Assembly (NCBI RefSeq): GCF_026151205.1
Contig: NC_087073.1
Location: 10,982,411 to 11,046,410 of the forward strand
Source of the DNA: Bolinopsis microptera
Lineage: Eukaryota; Ctenophora; Tentaculata; Lobata; Bolinopsidae
Length of the DNA: 64,000 nt
Reading direction: 5' to 3'
The notes beneath the pieces are model-generated. The model was given only the letters and a program-made list of their open reading frames with translations. It did not search any database and was not told the origin of the DNA. Below are positions 54,438 to 64,000 of this stretch, piece by piece. Numbering within the stretch: position 1 is the first letter of the stretch; each line of letters begins with the position of its first letter. The position numbers and the translations under genes are program-made.

Positions 54438-57400
54438 CTAGTTATCTACATTTAGACTTTCTTTGAAGTTGAGGGTTAGTCTGTAGATTTTATTAATGGT
54501 GCTGGTCGAGAGTTTGATCAAACTTACGTCCTCATCGCTGAGTTTGTCCATGCAATCGGGTTGCGAGATAAACGTGGAGGCAAGATTGAAGCTACCATTT
54601 CCGTCAATGCTGACTAGATTTCCACTGAGGCTTTGAAATCTGTCCCTTGGAACTTTCCCTAGGGGGCAGGAATGGAGCATATGGTTCTCGTCTTCGATGA
54701 TTAGCTGGTTGATGTTCAGCTCGCAATAGTTACAGGTCCTTTCATCAAGTGGAGTTTTGTCGTACCTCCCCCTTTCAATTCTAAGGTGATGAGAACTGGA
54801 CCGAATCTGTGTGGTTGCCCTTCTGTCCTGGAAAGACCTAGCGTGGTTTAGATATGGCTCCCATCCAAATTCTTTTTTGACTTCACTGTAGAATGATAGC
54901 TTTCTAGAATCTTTCACAAGAGAACCCCAGGAATCACGGAATAGTTTTCGCAGGTTCTCTGTCATCAATTCAGGGCTGCAGGAGTCCGCGAGGAAGGTTG
55001 CGCTGAGCAACGATGATGAATTCCTGTCAGGAAGGTCGATGTTGTTAAATGACTTGATAACTGATTCGATGCCTACAAACCATGACAATTTGAGGTTAAT
55101 CTGCTCAGTCATTGCAGCTTTGACCAGTTGTGTTGAGGGAAGGCTCATAACTCTTTTGAAGTATTTAGTACTCAGTTTCAACATCTCAATTATAATTGGG
55201 TATGAGCCAGTTTCTCCCCAGGCTGTAGCATTGACTGCCCTTCTGTTAATACCAAGAAGGTATTTGAGGTGACGTAGGTGCACTTGCTCCAGTTTCTGTT
55301 TTGCGATGTGGGAGACTGCATGATCAAGGTTGTGAAACTTGCTGAAGCAAGAGAGGACCTTACTGACGGTGGGTAGAACTGGGGCCCAAACTTGACAACC
55401 GTATAGTAGAATAGGCTTGACAAGGGTGTCAAATAGTTTGTTAAGGCATGATGCGTCAATGTATCTCCGGTCTATGGTGCTTCTCAAGCTAAAGTAAGCT
55501 CCGAGTCCCTTACGGTAGAGAGAGTCAGTTGCCTGCCGAAATTTCCCTGTGCTGCTTATAATGATTCCAAGATAGCAGTAGCTGGAGACCATCTCTATAT
55601 CTCTGTCATGAATAGAAGGACGCCAGTTTGGAATGTCAGGTCCTTTACCGTTGAAGACCATGAATTTGGTTTTGGAGATGTTGATTTCCAGACCCCATTC
55701 GATACAGTAGTCCCCAATGATCGAAAGCAACTTTTGGAGTGATTCAGGATCTAGGGCGAGGATTACTAGATCATCAGCCCACGCTAGGTGAGTCACTGAG
55801 ATACCAGCGAGAGTTGGGCAGTTCACAACGGCTTCATTGAGGAGGTCAGAAAGCTTTTTAAAGTAGACTTTGAAAAACTCGGGGCTGAGTGGATGTCCTT
55901 GTTCAGTCCCTTTGAGGATCTTGAATGCTTCACTGATTTTACCATTCATCTTGATATGACCCTCTGATTTACTGTACATGTCTTTGATGATGTCGTAGTA
56001 GCCGCCGTTGACGCCATAGCAGGCTAGTTTGAACAGGAGGGCTTGTCTGCACACTAGATCAAACGCTTTTCGGAGATCAATGAACACTGCATATATTTTA
56101 CTTTTCACTTTCTTGTATTTTTCGATTGTGGACATCAGCGTGAATATATGGTCATTACATTGACTTCCTTTGGTAAAGCCTGCTTGATTAGGTGGATCTG
56201 GATGAGAGATTTGGCGGTGAGTGACAAGCCGAGATAGCAGCATCGTGGAGAGCAGTTTCCCAATACAGCTACATACTGCTATTGCTCTATAGTTGTCAGG
56301 GTTCCTGATGCACCCTTTTTTGTGAATCGGTGTGATCACACTTTTGCTCCAGAGGTAGGTTCCTGTCTCAAGGCACAGATTGAAGAGTTTAAGGAGGAGG
56401 GACCTCATTTTCACGTTCAAACCCTTGAGCATTTCATTGCTTATGTGGTCAAAAGCAGATGCTTTGCCGGATTTTAGTTTGCCTAGTGCAGCGTTCAGCT
56501 CACCCAGTGTAAATGCGCTGTTCAGCGACTCATTGGGGGCAGATCCCTCGGCTAGGGTGTTGGCTTCTTCGAGGAGAGCTCTTTTGGTGAGAGAGTCTAC
56601 AGTTGGATGAGTGTCAGAGTAGAGCTCAGCGTAGAACTGATGGAAGGTTTTAAGTTGCTCTGAGTCAGTTTGGACTTCTTCCTTCTTGTAGCTCTTAAGC
56701 TTTTTGAAGTCTCTCCAGGATATGGTTTTACCGTTTTTAATCTTTTTGTTAAGACTATTGGAGAAGTCATCCCGTTTCTTATTGACAATCTTTCGATATC
56801 CTCTGCAGTTAGCACGGTGTCGAGCTTTGATCCTTTGATTGTCAGGGTTATTATCGACAATCTTTATTGACCGCTTGAAGAGGCGTCGTGCGGTGTGACA
56901 CTTGCCGTCAAACCATGAATCGAACTTGGGTTTTGGATTCTGGGTCTGTTTAGAGATTTCAAGCTCATTTTTAGCGGCATCATTTATAAGTTCTGTAATG
57001 TGCCTATTCAGTGCTTCGACTGCCTCATGGGTTTTTGGGGCGGATTCGGCATCTTTGGTTAGCTGGGAGATTCTTTGGATGAACTCAGGCTGTTCAAAGG
57101 AGTGTGTGAAGTTGACTAGACTGTCTTCTGTGATCCGGTAACGAAAAGGAGCTTCCTGATAATTGCTATTGGGAGCTCGACTATTCCTTTGAGGGGCTCC
57201 ATGCCAGAGACTGAGTAGAACAGGATTGTGGTCGGAGAACAGAGTATGCTCGCCCACTGAGAGGGACTTGACACGGTGAAGAAAGGATGTTGATGCAATG
57301 AAGTAGTCCACCACGCTGTTTCCGTTCCATTTGAAGCATGTGTATTTTCCGGCAGAGTCACCAATGGTATGTCCATTAAGGATCAAGAGGTTTTGCGATC

Positions 57401-57554
57401 CACAAAGGTCAAGCAAAAGATTTTTATGTCTATTGGTGATTTTGTCCTGGCTGTTCCTATTTTGAGATATAGGTGCCACATCTGGTATAACCATGAAGTC
57501 GGAGGGCCTGCCAGTTTCTGGAAAGAGCTCGAATTCATCGAATTCATGATACAC
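54438..57554 (-). CDS. LINE ORF: partial endonuclease, reverse transcriptase, C-terminal Cys/His motif
   Basis: An open frame of 1,038 codons, no stop; the displayed first residue is a GTG, and the first true Met is residue 21, so there is no natural start. Residues 1-120 are the second half of the endonuclease domain (NLLLDLCGSQNLLILNGHTI, GKYTCFKWNGNSVVDYFIAS, LFSDHNPVLL); the catalytic N-terminal half is lost. RT ~355-660: LKSGKASAFDHISNEMLKGL, KSVITPIHKKG, NYRAIAVCSCIGKL, YAVFIDLRKAFDLV (first Asp ~493), KGTEQGHPLSPEFF, LAWADDLVILA (A-D-D ~593-595). A C-terminal CNYCEL ... ENHMLHSCPL zinc-binding-like motif is common in this type of LINE. The protein cannot support its own integration without the missing endonuclease half. 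Confidence 0.88.
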   Translation of the reverse strand: MYHEFDEFELFPETGRPSDFMVIPDVAPISQNRNSQDKITNRHKNLLLDLCGSQNLLILNGHTIGDSAGKYTCFKWNGNSVVDYFIASTSFLHRVKSLSVGEHTLFSDHNPVLLSLWHGAPQRNSRAPNSNYQEAPFRYRITEDSLVNFTHSFEQPEFIQRISQLTKDAESAPKTHEAVEALNRHITELINDAAKNELEISKQTQNPKPKFDSWFDGKCHTARRLFKRSIKIVDNNPDNQRIKARHRANCRGYRKIVNKKRDDFSNSLNKKIKNGKTISWRDFKKLKSYKKEEVQTDSEQLKTFHQFYAELYSDTHPTVDSLTKRALLEEANTLAEGSAPNESLNSAFTLGELNAALGKLKSGKASAFDHISNEMLKGLNVKMRSLLLKLFNLCLETGTYLWSKSVITPIHKKGCIRNPDNYRAIAVCSCIGKLLSTMLLSRLVTHRQISHPDPPNQAGFTKGSQCNDHIFTLMSTIEKYKKVKSKIYAVFIDLRKAFDLVCRQALLFKLACYGVNGGYYDIIKDMYSKSEGHIKMNGKISEAFKILKGTEQGHPLSPEFFKVYFKKLSDLLNEAVVNCPTLAGISVTHLAWADDLVILALDPESLQKLLSIIGDYCIEWGLEINISKTKFMVFNGKGPDIPNWRPSIHDRDIEMVSSYCYLGIIISSTGKFRQATDSLYRKGLGAYFSLRSTIDRRYIDASCLNKLFDTLVKPILLYGCQVWAPVLPTVSKVLSCFSKFHNLDHAVSHIAKQKLEQVHLRHLKYLLGINRRAVNATAWGETGSYPIIIEMLKLSTKYFKRVMSLPSTQLVKAAMTEQINLKLSWFVGIESVIKSFNNIDLPDRNSSSLLSATFLADSCSPELMTENLRKLFRDSWGSLVKDSRKLSFYSEVKKEFGWEPYLNHARSFQDRRATTQIRSSSHHLRIERGRYDKTPLDERTCNYCELNINQLIIEDENHMLHSCPLGKVPRDRFQSLSGNLVSIDGNGSFNLASTFISQPDCMDKLSDEDVSLIKLSTSTINKIYRLTLNFKESLNVDN

Positions 57555-57562
57555 ATGGTGTA
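54438..57562 (-). mobile_element. 5'-truncated non-LTR retrotransposon with a long intact RT frame
   Basis: The element is cut off inside the endonuclease domain and ends just after the stop at 54,438, with a pyrimidine-rich 3' part on the minus strand. Truncation at the 5' end is the usual outcome of incomplete target-primed reverse transcription. No target duplication could be recognised. It is a different lineage from the nested CR1-like element: the RT motifs and C-terminal Cys/His region differ. Confidence 0.85.
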
Positions 57563-57920
57563 GAATTATTCAAACAATATACACATAATATAGCATTGAC
57601 CCTATATAAAAATTCAATATGAAATAATTTGTTTCAAACTGTATACACATAATGTCACAATGACCCTATATAAAAATAACCCTTCAAAAACTCAATATTT
57701 TGAAAATCACCCTTGGCCTTGCAGCTCCAAGTTCAAAATATCATCAGATACACTTCTATGGTTAGCTGCATTACAAACTAACTGTATGGGTTTGATAGGC
57801 AAATAATTTGCACACAGTAATCGATACGGTGGTGTCGGGCAGGTTCAGGACTGCAGCCACTTGAGTTTAGATTAGGATACACAAACACAAACAGAAACTT
57901 GGTTGCGGGACTACAAAATG
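57563..57920. other. AT-rich spacer with an ~80-bp direct duplication
   Basis: ACAATATACACATAATATAG...TGACCCTATATAAAAA (57,573-57,615) is repeated as ACTGTATACACATAATGTCA...TGACCCTATATAAAAA (57,637-57,676). No gene. Confidence 0.6.
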
Positions 57921-58590
57921 CAATTATAATACAATAATACCTTGGCTGCTTCGGGCCGCTCGTGATAATTCCCGACAGCTTGCTGGAGGGAATTTGCGGC
58001 CCGAAGCAGCCAAGATATTATTTCTTATAATACCTTCCGGGAATTATATCCACTAAAAGTCTCCGACACTGAGAGCTGATAATTTGCCGATATATCCCGC
58101 AAGGGAAGCCAAGGTATTATCAGCATAGACCTCAGACTGGCTGGCGGCAAGTTGTAAAACAAATAACACTGGCGTTCTATATATTAGACACTATATTGTA
58201 TCATGCGCACGTATCGGATTACACCCCTTCCAATTAGGAACCGGAAAATATTATAAGAAATAATATCTTGGCTGCTTCGGGCCGCAAATTCCCTCCAGCA
58301 AGCTGTCGGGAATTATCACGAGCGGCCCGAAGCAGCCAAGGTATTATTGTATTATAATATTTTCCGGTTCCTAATTGGAAGGGGTGTAATCCGATACGTG
58401 CGCATGATACAATATAGTGTCTAATATATAGAACGCCAGTGTTATTTGTTTTACAACTTGCCGCCAGCCAGTCTGAGGTCTATGCTGATAATACCTTGGC
58501 TTCCCTTGCGGGATATGTCGGCAAATTATCAGCTCTCAGTGTCGGAGACTTTTAGTGGATATAATTCCCGGAAGGTATTATAATATCGAT
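57921..58590. repeat. Double palindrome: C'-B-C-B' arrangement with ~260-bp arms
   Basis: 58,025-58,583 is a near-perfect palindrome centred near 58,303, with arms of about 260 bp and a ~36-bp loop; I found only one clear mismatch (GATATATCCC against GGGATATGTC). The central ~105-bp block C (with inner hairpin GGCTGCTTCGGGCCGC / GCGGCCCGAAGCAGCC) recurs inverted just outside the left arm (57,925-58,030). The order is C' B C B', whose reverse complement is the same order rotated. There is no coding capacity. The most likely source is a foldback-type DNA element. Confidence 0.92.
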
Positions 58591-59930
58591 TACGATCACA
58601 CCGACTATATTATTTTAATGGGAAAAATTTAATAAGTGAGCACAATCGAGCAACAATTTTTTTAGCTAAAAAATTTGAGTGAATCAAAAAAATTCGGGAA
58701 AATTTTATTTGACGGATGTTACTCGTCTAAATTTCTTCGAAGTAGCGCGCGCCGCTTTCTTCTCGATGGCAAGTGCTACCAAGTAGCGCGCGCCGGGCCA
58801 GATCATTAACAATGGTCAAAAATATTTAAGTGAAAATTTGCCCATGGAACTAGATAAGAGGGTAAGCAATTTAATTGTATCGAAAAAGAGATCAAAGTTG
58901 TAGCGTGATGCGTTACTGGGCCACGCCGCGCACTCAATAATCCTTATCGCAACCACACCTTTATGCTTCTCGCACGTACCACACCTCACTAGATCGGCAA
59001 AATGCGCTACTGGGCCTCGACGAGCTAGCTGCGATGAATTGACATCGTCAATTAAGGATCGAAGACGAAAACGAGATCCGCAAAGCAACGATATGGAAGG
59101 GTTGACACCGTTAATCAATATTTTGTCATAAGGAAGTATTGTCAAGCATCATGCATCAGATAAAAGGGGTTAAAGCGTAATATTATAACAAAATCATGAA
59201 TATGGATTATTACTACGTGATCCGAGAAGCAGTAATATAAATTATATTGCTCTAACCAGAGCCCTCTTGCTTGCAGTAGCAAGCACCAGGACTGCAGCTG
59301 GAGAGAGAAACATGAAGTAAACATCATTGTAAAATTTATATCGTCTGAACCAAAACTCGGTGTAAAACCATATAACAATGTTGCCGAAAAAAATAGTTGG
59401 TATGTGGTTTTGGACCGAAGATTGGTCGGAGTACGATTTCCTAAAATTTATTGAGAGCTATTTACTAGGTAAACAGAAAATTTTTTTTTATTATTTAATC
59501 AAATAAACTGTCAATAGGTTACACAAATAGCAATACATCATTTATTGCAAAGAAAAGTATCGCCGAATGACTTACATGCCTTGACAAGACCGAGTGTAAA
59601 CAAATAATGGACACCGATACACAGTTGACCATAAACTCTGATCAAAAGCATTTACATCGGACATCGGGCCGGCCTTAAATGCCCTATAATGAAACGATGC
59701 GCATCCAAGGCATGCTAGGTTTATTCATGGAACGAATAAGGTTACAGCCGAAAAAATAAATATAATAAATACAATGTACCATAAATCATAAGATAAAACA
59801 CACTCTATTAACATATTTTTATTAATTAATACTCGATGATCAAGTTATTTTACTATATAGTTACAGAAGGTAAATGGTTTAACTGTCAGAGGATGTGATA
59901 TGTCGTTTGAACTTCCAAGTACTTAATTTA
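58591..59930. other. Non-coding DNA with a dispersed GCGCGCGCCG repeat
   Basis: AGTAGCGCGCGCCGCTTTCT and its downstream GGGCCAGATCATTAACAATG resemble 35,395-35,470, including the preceding ACTCGTCTAAATTT. Thus two dispersed copies of one family. No gene seen. Confidence 0.5.
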
Positions 59931-59939
59931 AATGGGTTT

Positions 59940-60665
59940 TAAACACGGGATGGCCTTGAGATTTCCCTTAATTCATAAGAGTTTATTCCAAAGAATGTGT
60001 GCTCTGTAAAAAGTAAGACTTAGATAGCCTGAACATCTGGTCTGGCTTGACGTAAGTTTTGTGGATCTTGAGGAGAAATGATCACTAATCATACGATATC
60101 GTCCTGATGTGACGCCTTAACCAACGTCCCTTGAACGTCGTAAGTAAGTGGCATGTCAACCTATCTACATGTCAGAAAAAATATAATGAAAAGATAATAT
60201 ATCCTTTGTAATCAAACCTTACCGAATATATGAGTGGAAGGATATAGTTCCCTTACACGCTATGAAATACCTTTTTTGTCCCTAAGGCTCAAGTAAATAA
60301 CATAAGGATCCACGTGATACCTTTTTTTTGTATCGATTCAAGTTTCTCTCCCACCGAGGTTTCTGAATGAGGCCGCCAACAATTGTGCAGTGGTCGAAAT
60401 GGAACTTCTAAACCTGAGATAGATAGAGGCCCGACGTTTATTTAGTGTTCCTTGGTGATGTAACATGTTCTTTTTAGGAAGGCCTAAACCTCTGACTATC
60501 CTTAGAGTATACATATCACAGTTATGTGACCAATCTAACTTACTATTGGATATTACGCACCAAGATCTTTTTCAATGTCTGTGTATTCGATAGGCCGGTT
60601 CATTTCATTGGTAACATTCAAAAATAACACTACGATTCATAGAATATCTCGGGTAATAGAAAGAA
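59940..60665 (-). pseudogene. Strongly decayed LINE reverse transcriptase remnant
   Basis: On the minus strand, in several frames, residues such as IEYTDIEKDLG, SNSKLDWSHNCDM, ESIQKKGITWIL and PDQMFRLSKSYFLQSTHSLE match the order of motifs in the C-terminal part of LINE RT proteins. There are many stops and frame changes. An old copy. Confidence 0.6.
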
Positions 60666-62130
60666 CGTACTTTTTGAGGGTGAAACACCATCATATTAGG
60701 ATGAGCCCAATTTTTGAAGACGTTTGGGGGTTAATATCCTTTTTTTGATTTTTCAAAATTTTCCAAAAAAAGAGTCCAAAAAATTGCCAAAATTGCAAAA
60801 AGTTGCTACGACACCCCCAACATACTGGTTAAAAAATTGCTCCGTTCAAATTATTGACTTTCACGGATCGAGTATTAACTTTAGAAAAGGTCGCAATATG
60901 TTGAAGGTCTGGTCACAATCTCTCGTTAGTTAATAAAAAAAGAAATATGTTTGGCCAAGAATTGTCGAAAACCCAGCAATGCTCTAATATGAATTTGGAA
61001 TTCTTATTCCCATCATGTACTTTTTTCTAATTTTAACATTGGTGTTTTTTTTCGTCTACCTCGCCCTATCTGTAAGTGCGTAAGTTACCATCATTCTTTT
61101 TTATCGTGAAAATGATACTGACAATATATTGCAAAATAATCGACCCAGAACTGAATTGAAGCTAACTTATAGTTAGACTTTGTCCTATTATGAACATGTA
61201 ATATTATTTGTATCTCTTTCGATTATCTAACCCGTCATACCAAACAGAAATTATAGCACCATGGGAACTGAAAGACATCGCATCGTTGTAAGAAGGACTA
61301 GTGGGAAATATTCTACGTAAACAGAGCTTGATAACTACAAGAATAACCAGGACGATGTTGGTCAGTATAAGTATCATTGATTAATATATTGTTTTTCGAT
61401 AGTTACACGTTCAGCCAATTAAAAATTGAAAATTCAATTATCGCTTGTCACTGTCAAAATTAATATGTTTCCACTTCTCTAATACTGAGAATAACATAAA
61501 ATTATCCTTTGTTTTCGGCTACAAGTAGAACTGTAAAAGAATGCAGTATTATATTACGATTAGAAAACCCGGGTACTGGGAGGAAGGCTAATAGTATTTT
61601 TTGTTTAGTACGTGTAGATCGCGTCAAAAAATACTCCCCCACCGAAGATACAAGCCTATGAAAATGGTGCTCCCCCCGGGTACTAAAAACAGCGTAATAT
61701 CAACAAAACATATAAAAAATGACGTTAAAACTTAAACGATCATTGCACGAGCGACGTGCGTGTAACAATCCTCCGGTACTATGGTTACTACGCAACTTCC
61801 TATTTCTCGTCTGATTTTTGCTACCTGGCGGTCGACATGTTCAAACATGTTACAAAAAGGAATTCTCTGAGTTATAATGTAAGATGTATTATGGGGCTTT
61901 CACATGGCAATTTTTACCCCGCCCCCCCACCCCCTCCGTAAATAACGGCCGTAATCCAAAACCGAACCCCCCCCCCGCCCCCGGCCGCCCCCCCCTAAAT
62001 ATTACGTAATCAAGGTTTGACCCCCCCCCCCCCCCCCCCCCCCCTCCCCCCGTCATCAGGACCCAACCCCCTCCTATATTACGTAAATCAAGATTATTAA
62101 AAGCGTTCACAACGGATTAATGAATAAATA
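60666..62130. other. Non-coding DNA with C-rich, ATTACGTAA-containing patches
   Basis: No gene recognised. 61,915-62,090 contains several C-runs (24 nt at 62,021-62,044) between TATTACGTAATC and TATTACGTAAATC motifs, resembling 63,745-63,870 (GATTACGTAATCAC ... CTGATTACGTATTATG). These are probably remnants of one short element family. A direct GGGTACT repeat lies at 61,570 and 61,678. Confidence 0.5.
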
Positions 62131-62137
62131 AGCGCTA

Positions 62138-63665
62138 AAGCACTACGGGGTACGGCCTTACAAAATGACAGTCCCCACAAAATGTCAGCCCACAATACCA
62201 TGCTGGTAAGCTTAGTTCCCTATACATTGAAACCCTAATCCTTTACTGTATAAAGAAAAAAGCATATAATTATACACTTCCAAGGAATGATAATGACATA
62301 GAATCGATATTTCTTAACATAAATATGGACGTTTTTTTGCTGTTCAGAGGTCATTGGCCCCGGACTACTGTTACCCAGAATGGACACAACATCAAATTTA
62401 GATTTAACCCAGAAATAACCATTACTCTCTACCATGACTTATGTCAATCAAAGACTACTCTGTTCAAATAAAAAACTGATTTAGTGCATTTTGGTAGTAG
62501 AAATGGACAAAAAAATGAGACCTAAGCCTCACAAAATACAGTGTTATGGCCTCACAAAATGACAGTTTTTATTTTATGATACAAAGATGGCATATTTATA
62601 ATTGGATCCCCTTGGCCTAATATATTGGTATTCTTAAACCCATAACTTATGACGAGCCTAAATGTGGTTTTGTTTGATCTCAATTTTTTGATCAAGAATG
62701 TCCCTCACAAAATACACTGAAAAGCCTTACACAATGACAATGTCTTCAAGATGAATTACTTTCATCATCTAAAATGGATCAGAAACAGTCAATACAAGAA
62801 GGAGTTAAAAAGAATCATACTCGACAGTTAACCATCAAGTAGCATTAAAAGAGTGCAGTTCTGATTTCAAAACTTTTGATTTCAAACTCTTTGATTTCTA
62901 ACTCTGAGATCAAAACTCAACGAAATAAAGCTTCTATATTTGTGAAAGCAGAAGAGTAAAAACAACTCCTAAAACATGTCAAACGTTTAACTAAACACTG
63001 AAAAAGTGATCTATCACATAAAAGAAAATATCAAATATAACCAAATACAGTGTATCCAATATAAAACAAAAATTGATTTTAAACGCCTCAAAAATGACAT
63101 TTTTAAAATCTTTCAAAGTATAGCCAAGTTCCTTTTTTAATATATTTTTGGGTAAAAACAAACTGGTATCGATCTAAACAACATATAATATCTAACAGTA
63201 AACACGTGAAAAAAATGAAACTCTTTTCCCAAATCGATTTAGAGTGATGCCGTTTTGGTTGTCATTTTGGTAAGCACTATCTCACGCGATCATTTGCCCA
63301 ACTTTTTTTAATCATCCTTTTTCCTGTAAAAGCTATTCTAATCTCAATCTATTATATTTTATATCTAACTGTCCCTAGGTGAAATCAAATTTCTATAGGC
63401 TGCTGTTAAAAAATGACAGCCGTGACGAAATTGTCATTTATTGTAAGGCATTTTTTTTTGGAATGATTTCAAAGATGACAATTGTTTATCGCAAAATGTA
63501 ACGTTTTTTCATCAAATCAACCCCCGGGAAGAAAAAATATAACCTGTTAACTACCTATCGGATAATAAAACATGGAAACAAAACTCATTTTTGTGCATTC
63601 CACAGAGCAAGCTTCTTGATCTCCTTTTTTCGTGTCATTTTATAGTAAGGCCAATACCCGTACTA
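62138..63665. mobile_element. Possible TIR element with repeated ACAAAATGACA motifs
   Basis: GGGTACGGCCTTACAAAATGACA-like sequence near 62,147-62,170 is mirrored near 63,634-63,660 (GTGTCATTTTATAGTAAGGC then CAATACCCGTACT). Further CCTTACAAAATGACA-like motifs at 62,525, 62,700 and 63,425 are subterminal. No transposase frame. Ends and target duplication unresolved. Confidence 0.55.
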
Positions 63666-64000
63666 TACGAAAATGGTTTTTAAAAAACGAAAATTTTGAG
63701 TAACATAATTAACGAAATTGTCCACAATGGTAGAGTCCGAAAATCGGTAAAAAATTAAAATGTAGATTACGTAATCACAATCCCAAACCCCCCCCCCCCC
63801 CCCCACCCGTTGCACCGTAAGCATTTGAAACCCTCCCGGTCCCCTCGGCCTGATTACGTATTATGTGACGACCCCATAAAGTTAGTTATATATTATGTTT
63901 TTTGAGAAAAAAGTCATAACGCAGTAATTCTACAGAATGTGAGATTGTCTCAAATGGGGCCAATCAAATCAAAACTATGACAAAGCCTAGCTCTCAAACA
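63666..64000. other. Non-coding end of the window
   Basis: A C-rich patch with a 17-nt C run (63,788-63,804) between GATTACGTAATCAC and GATTACGTATTATG. No gene. Confidence 0.45.

Noticed and set aside
61889-62110. Gly-rich and Pro-rich frames
   Set aside because: Translations of C/G homopolymer patches.

Overview
This is eukaryotic DNA, most likely from an invertebrate animal with an AT-rich, repeat-heavy genome; I would guess a cnidarian or another early-branching metazoan, with low confidence. The reasons are spliced genes with GT-AG introns, a mitochondrial ribosomal protein gene, a condensin gene, many non-LTR retrotransposons of CR1-like type, a tRNA-derived SINE, and hAT and mariner MITEs. 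There are no bacterial operons.

Layout. 1-6,120: AT-rich DNA, then a ~4.9 kb array of ~114 copies of a 43-bp unit. 6,121-8,600: AT-rich DNA with a 19-bp minisatellite. 8,603-16,768 (minus): the C-terminal half of the condensin ATPase subunit SMC2 in four exons. Its three visible introns are almost wholly tandem repeats (41-bp; 24-bp plus 10-bp; ~84 copies of a 61-bp unit). Its largest exon carries an in-frame stop and a frameshift and runs into a ~775-bp GGA/CTC microsatellite at the hinge; no N-terminal half is found. 17,545-22,000: LINE debris, a TIR element and a threefold ~600-bp tandem repeat. 22,030-33,880: a ~12 kb structure bounded by inverted ~1.6 kb arms, holding a SINE, MITE-like inverted repeats and a hAT transposase scrap. 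33,900-40,300: palindromic MITEs, an 11-bp minisatellite, a LINE 3' end and a mariner MITE.

40,711-46,517 (minus) is the real gene island: mitochondrial uS12m (MRPS12) with an unusually long N-terminal region, then two tandem TIGAR-like histidine phosphatase genes, each with three exons and identical intron phases. 46,960-57,560: a two-ORF CR1-like LINE inserted into an older LINE with a 4-bp AGAT target duplication, a LINE fragment split by a 306-bp hAT MITE with an 8-bp duplication, and a 5'-truncated LINE with a 1,038-codon open frame. 57,920-58,590: a near-perfect 559-bp palindrome. The rest is degenerate LINE and TIR-element DNA.

The most interesting observation is in SMC2. The 61-bp array is a tandem amplification of an exon/intron boundary, with a GTAAGT donor in every unit. 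The 24-bp array in the next intron resembles repeats of that intron's own branch-point/acceptor region, and a 10-bp array starts directly at its donor. Minisatellites seem to have been seeded by splice sites. Many 1-bp indels among repeat copies and long G/C homopolymers suggest limited base accuracy in places, so the SMC2 lesions could be either true decay or sequence error.
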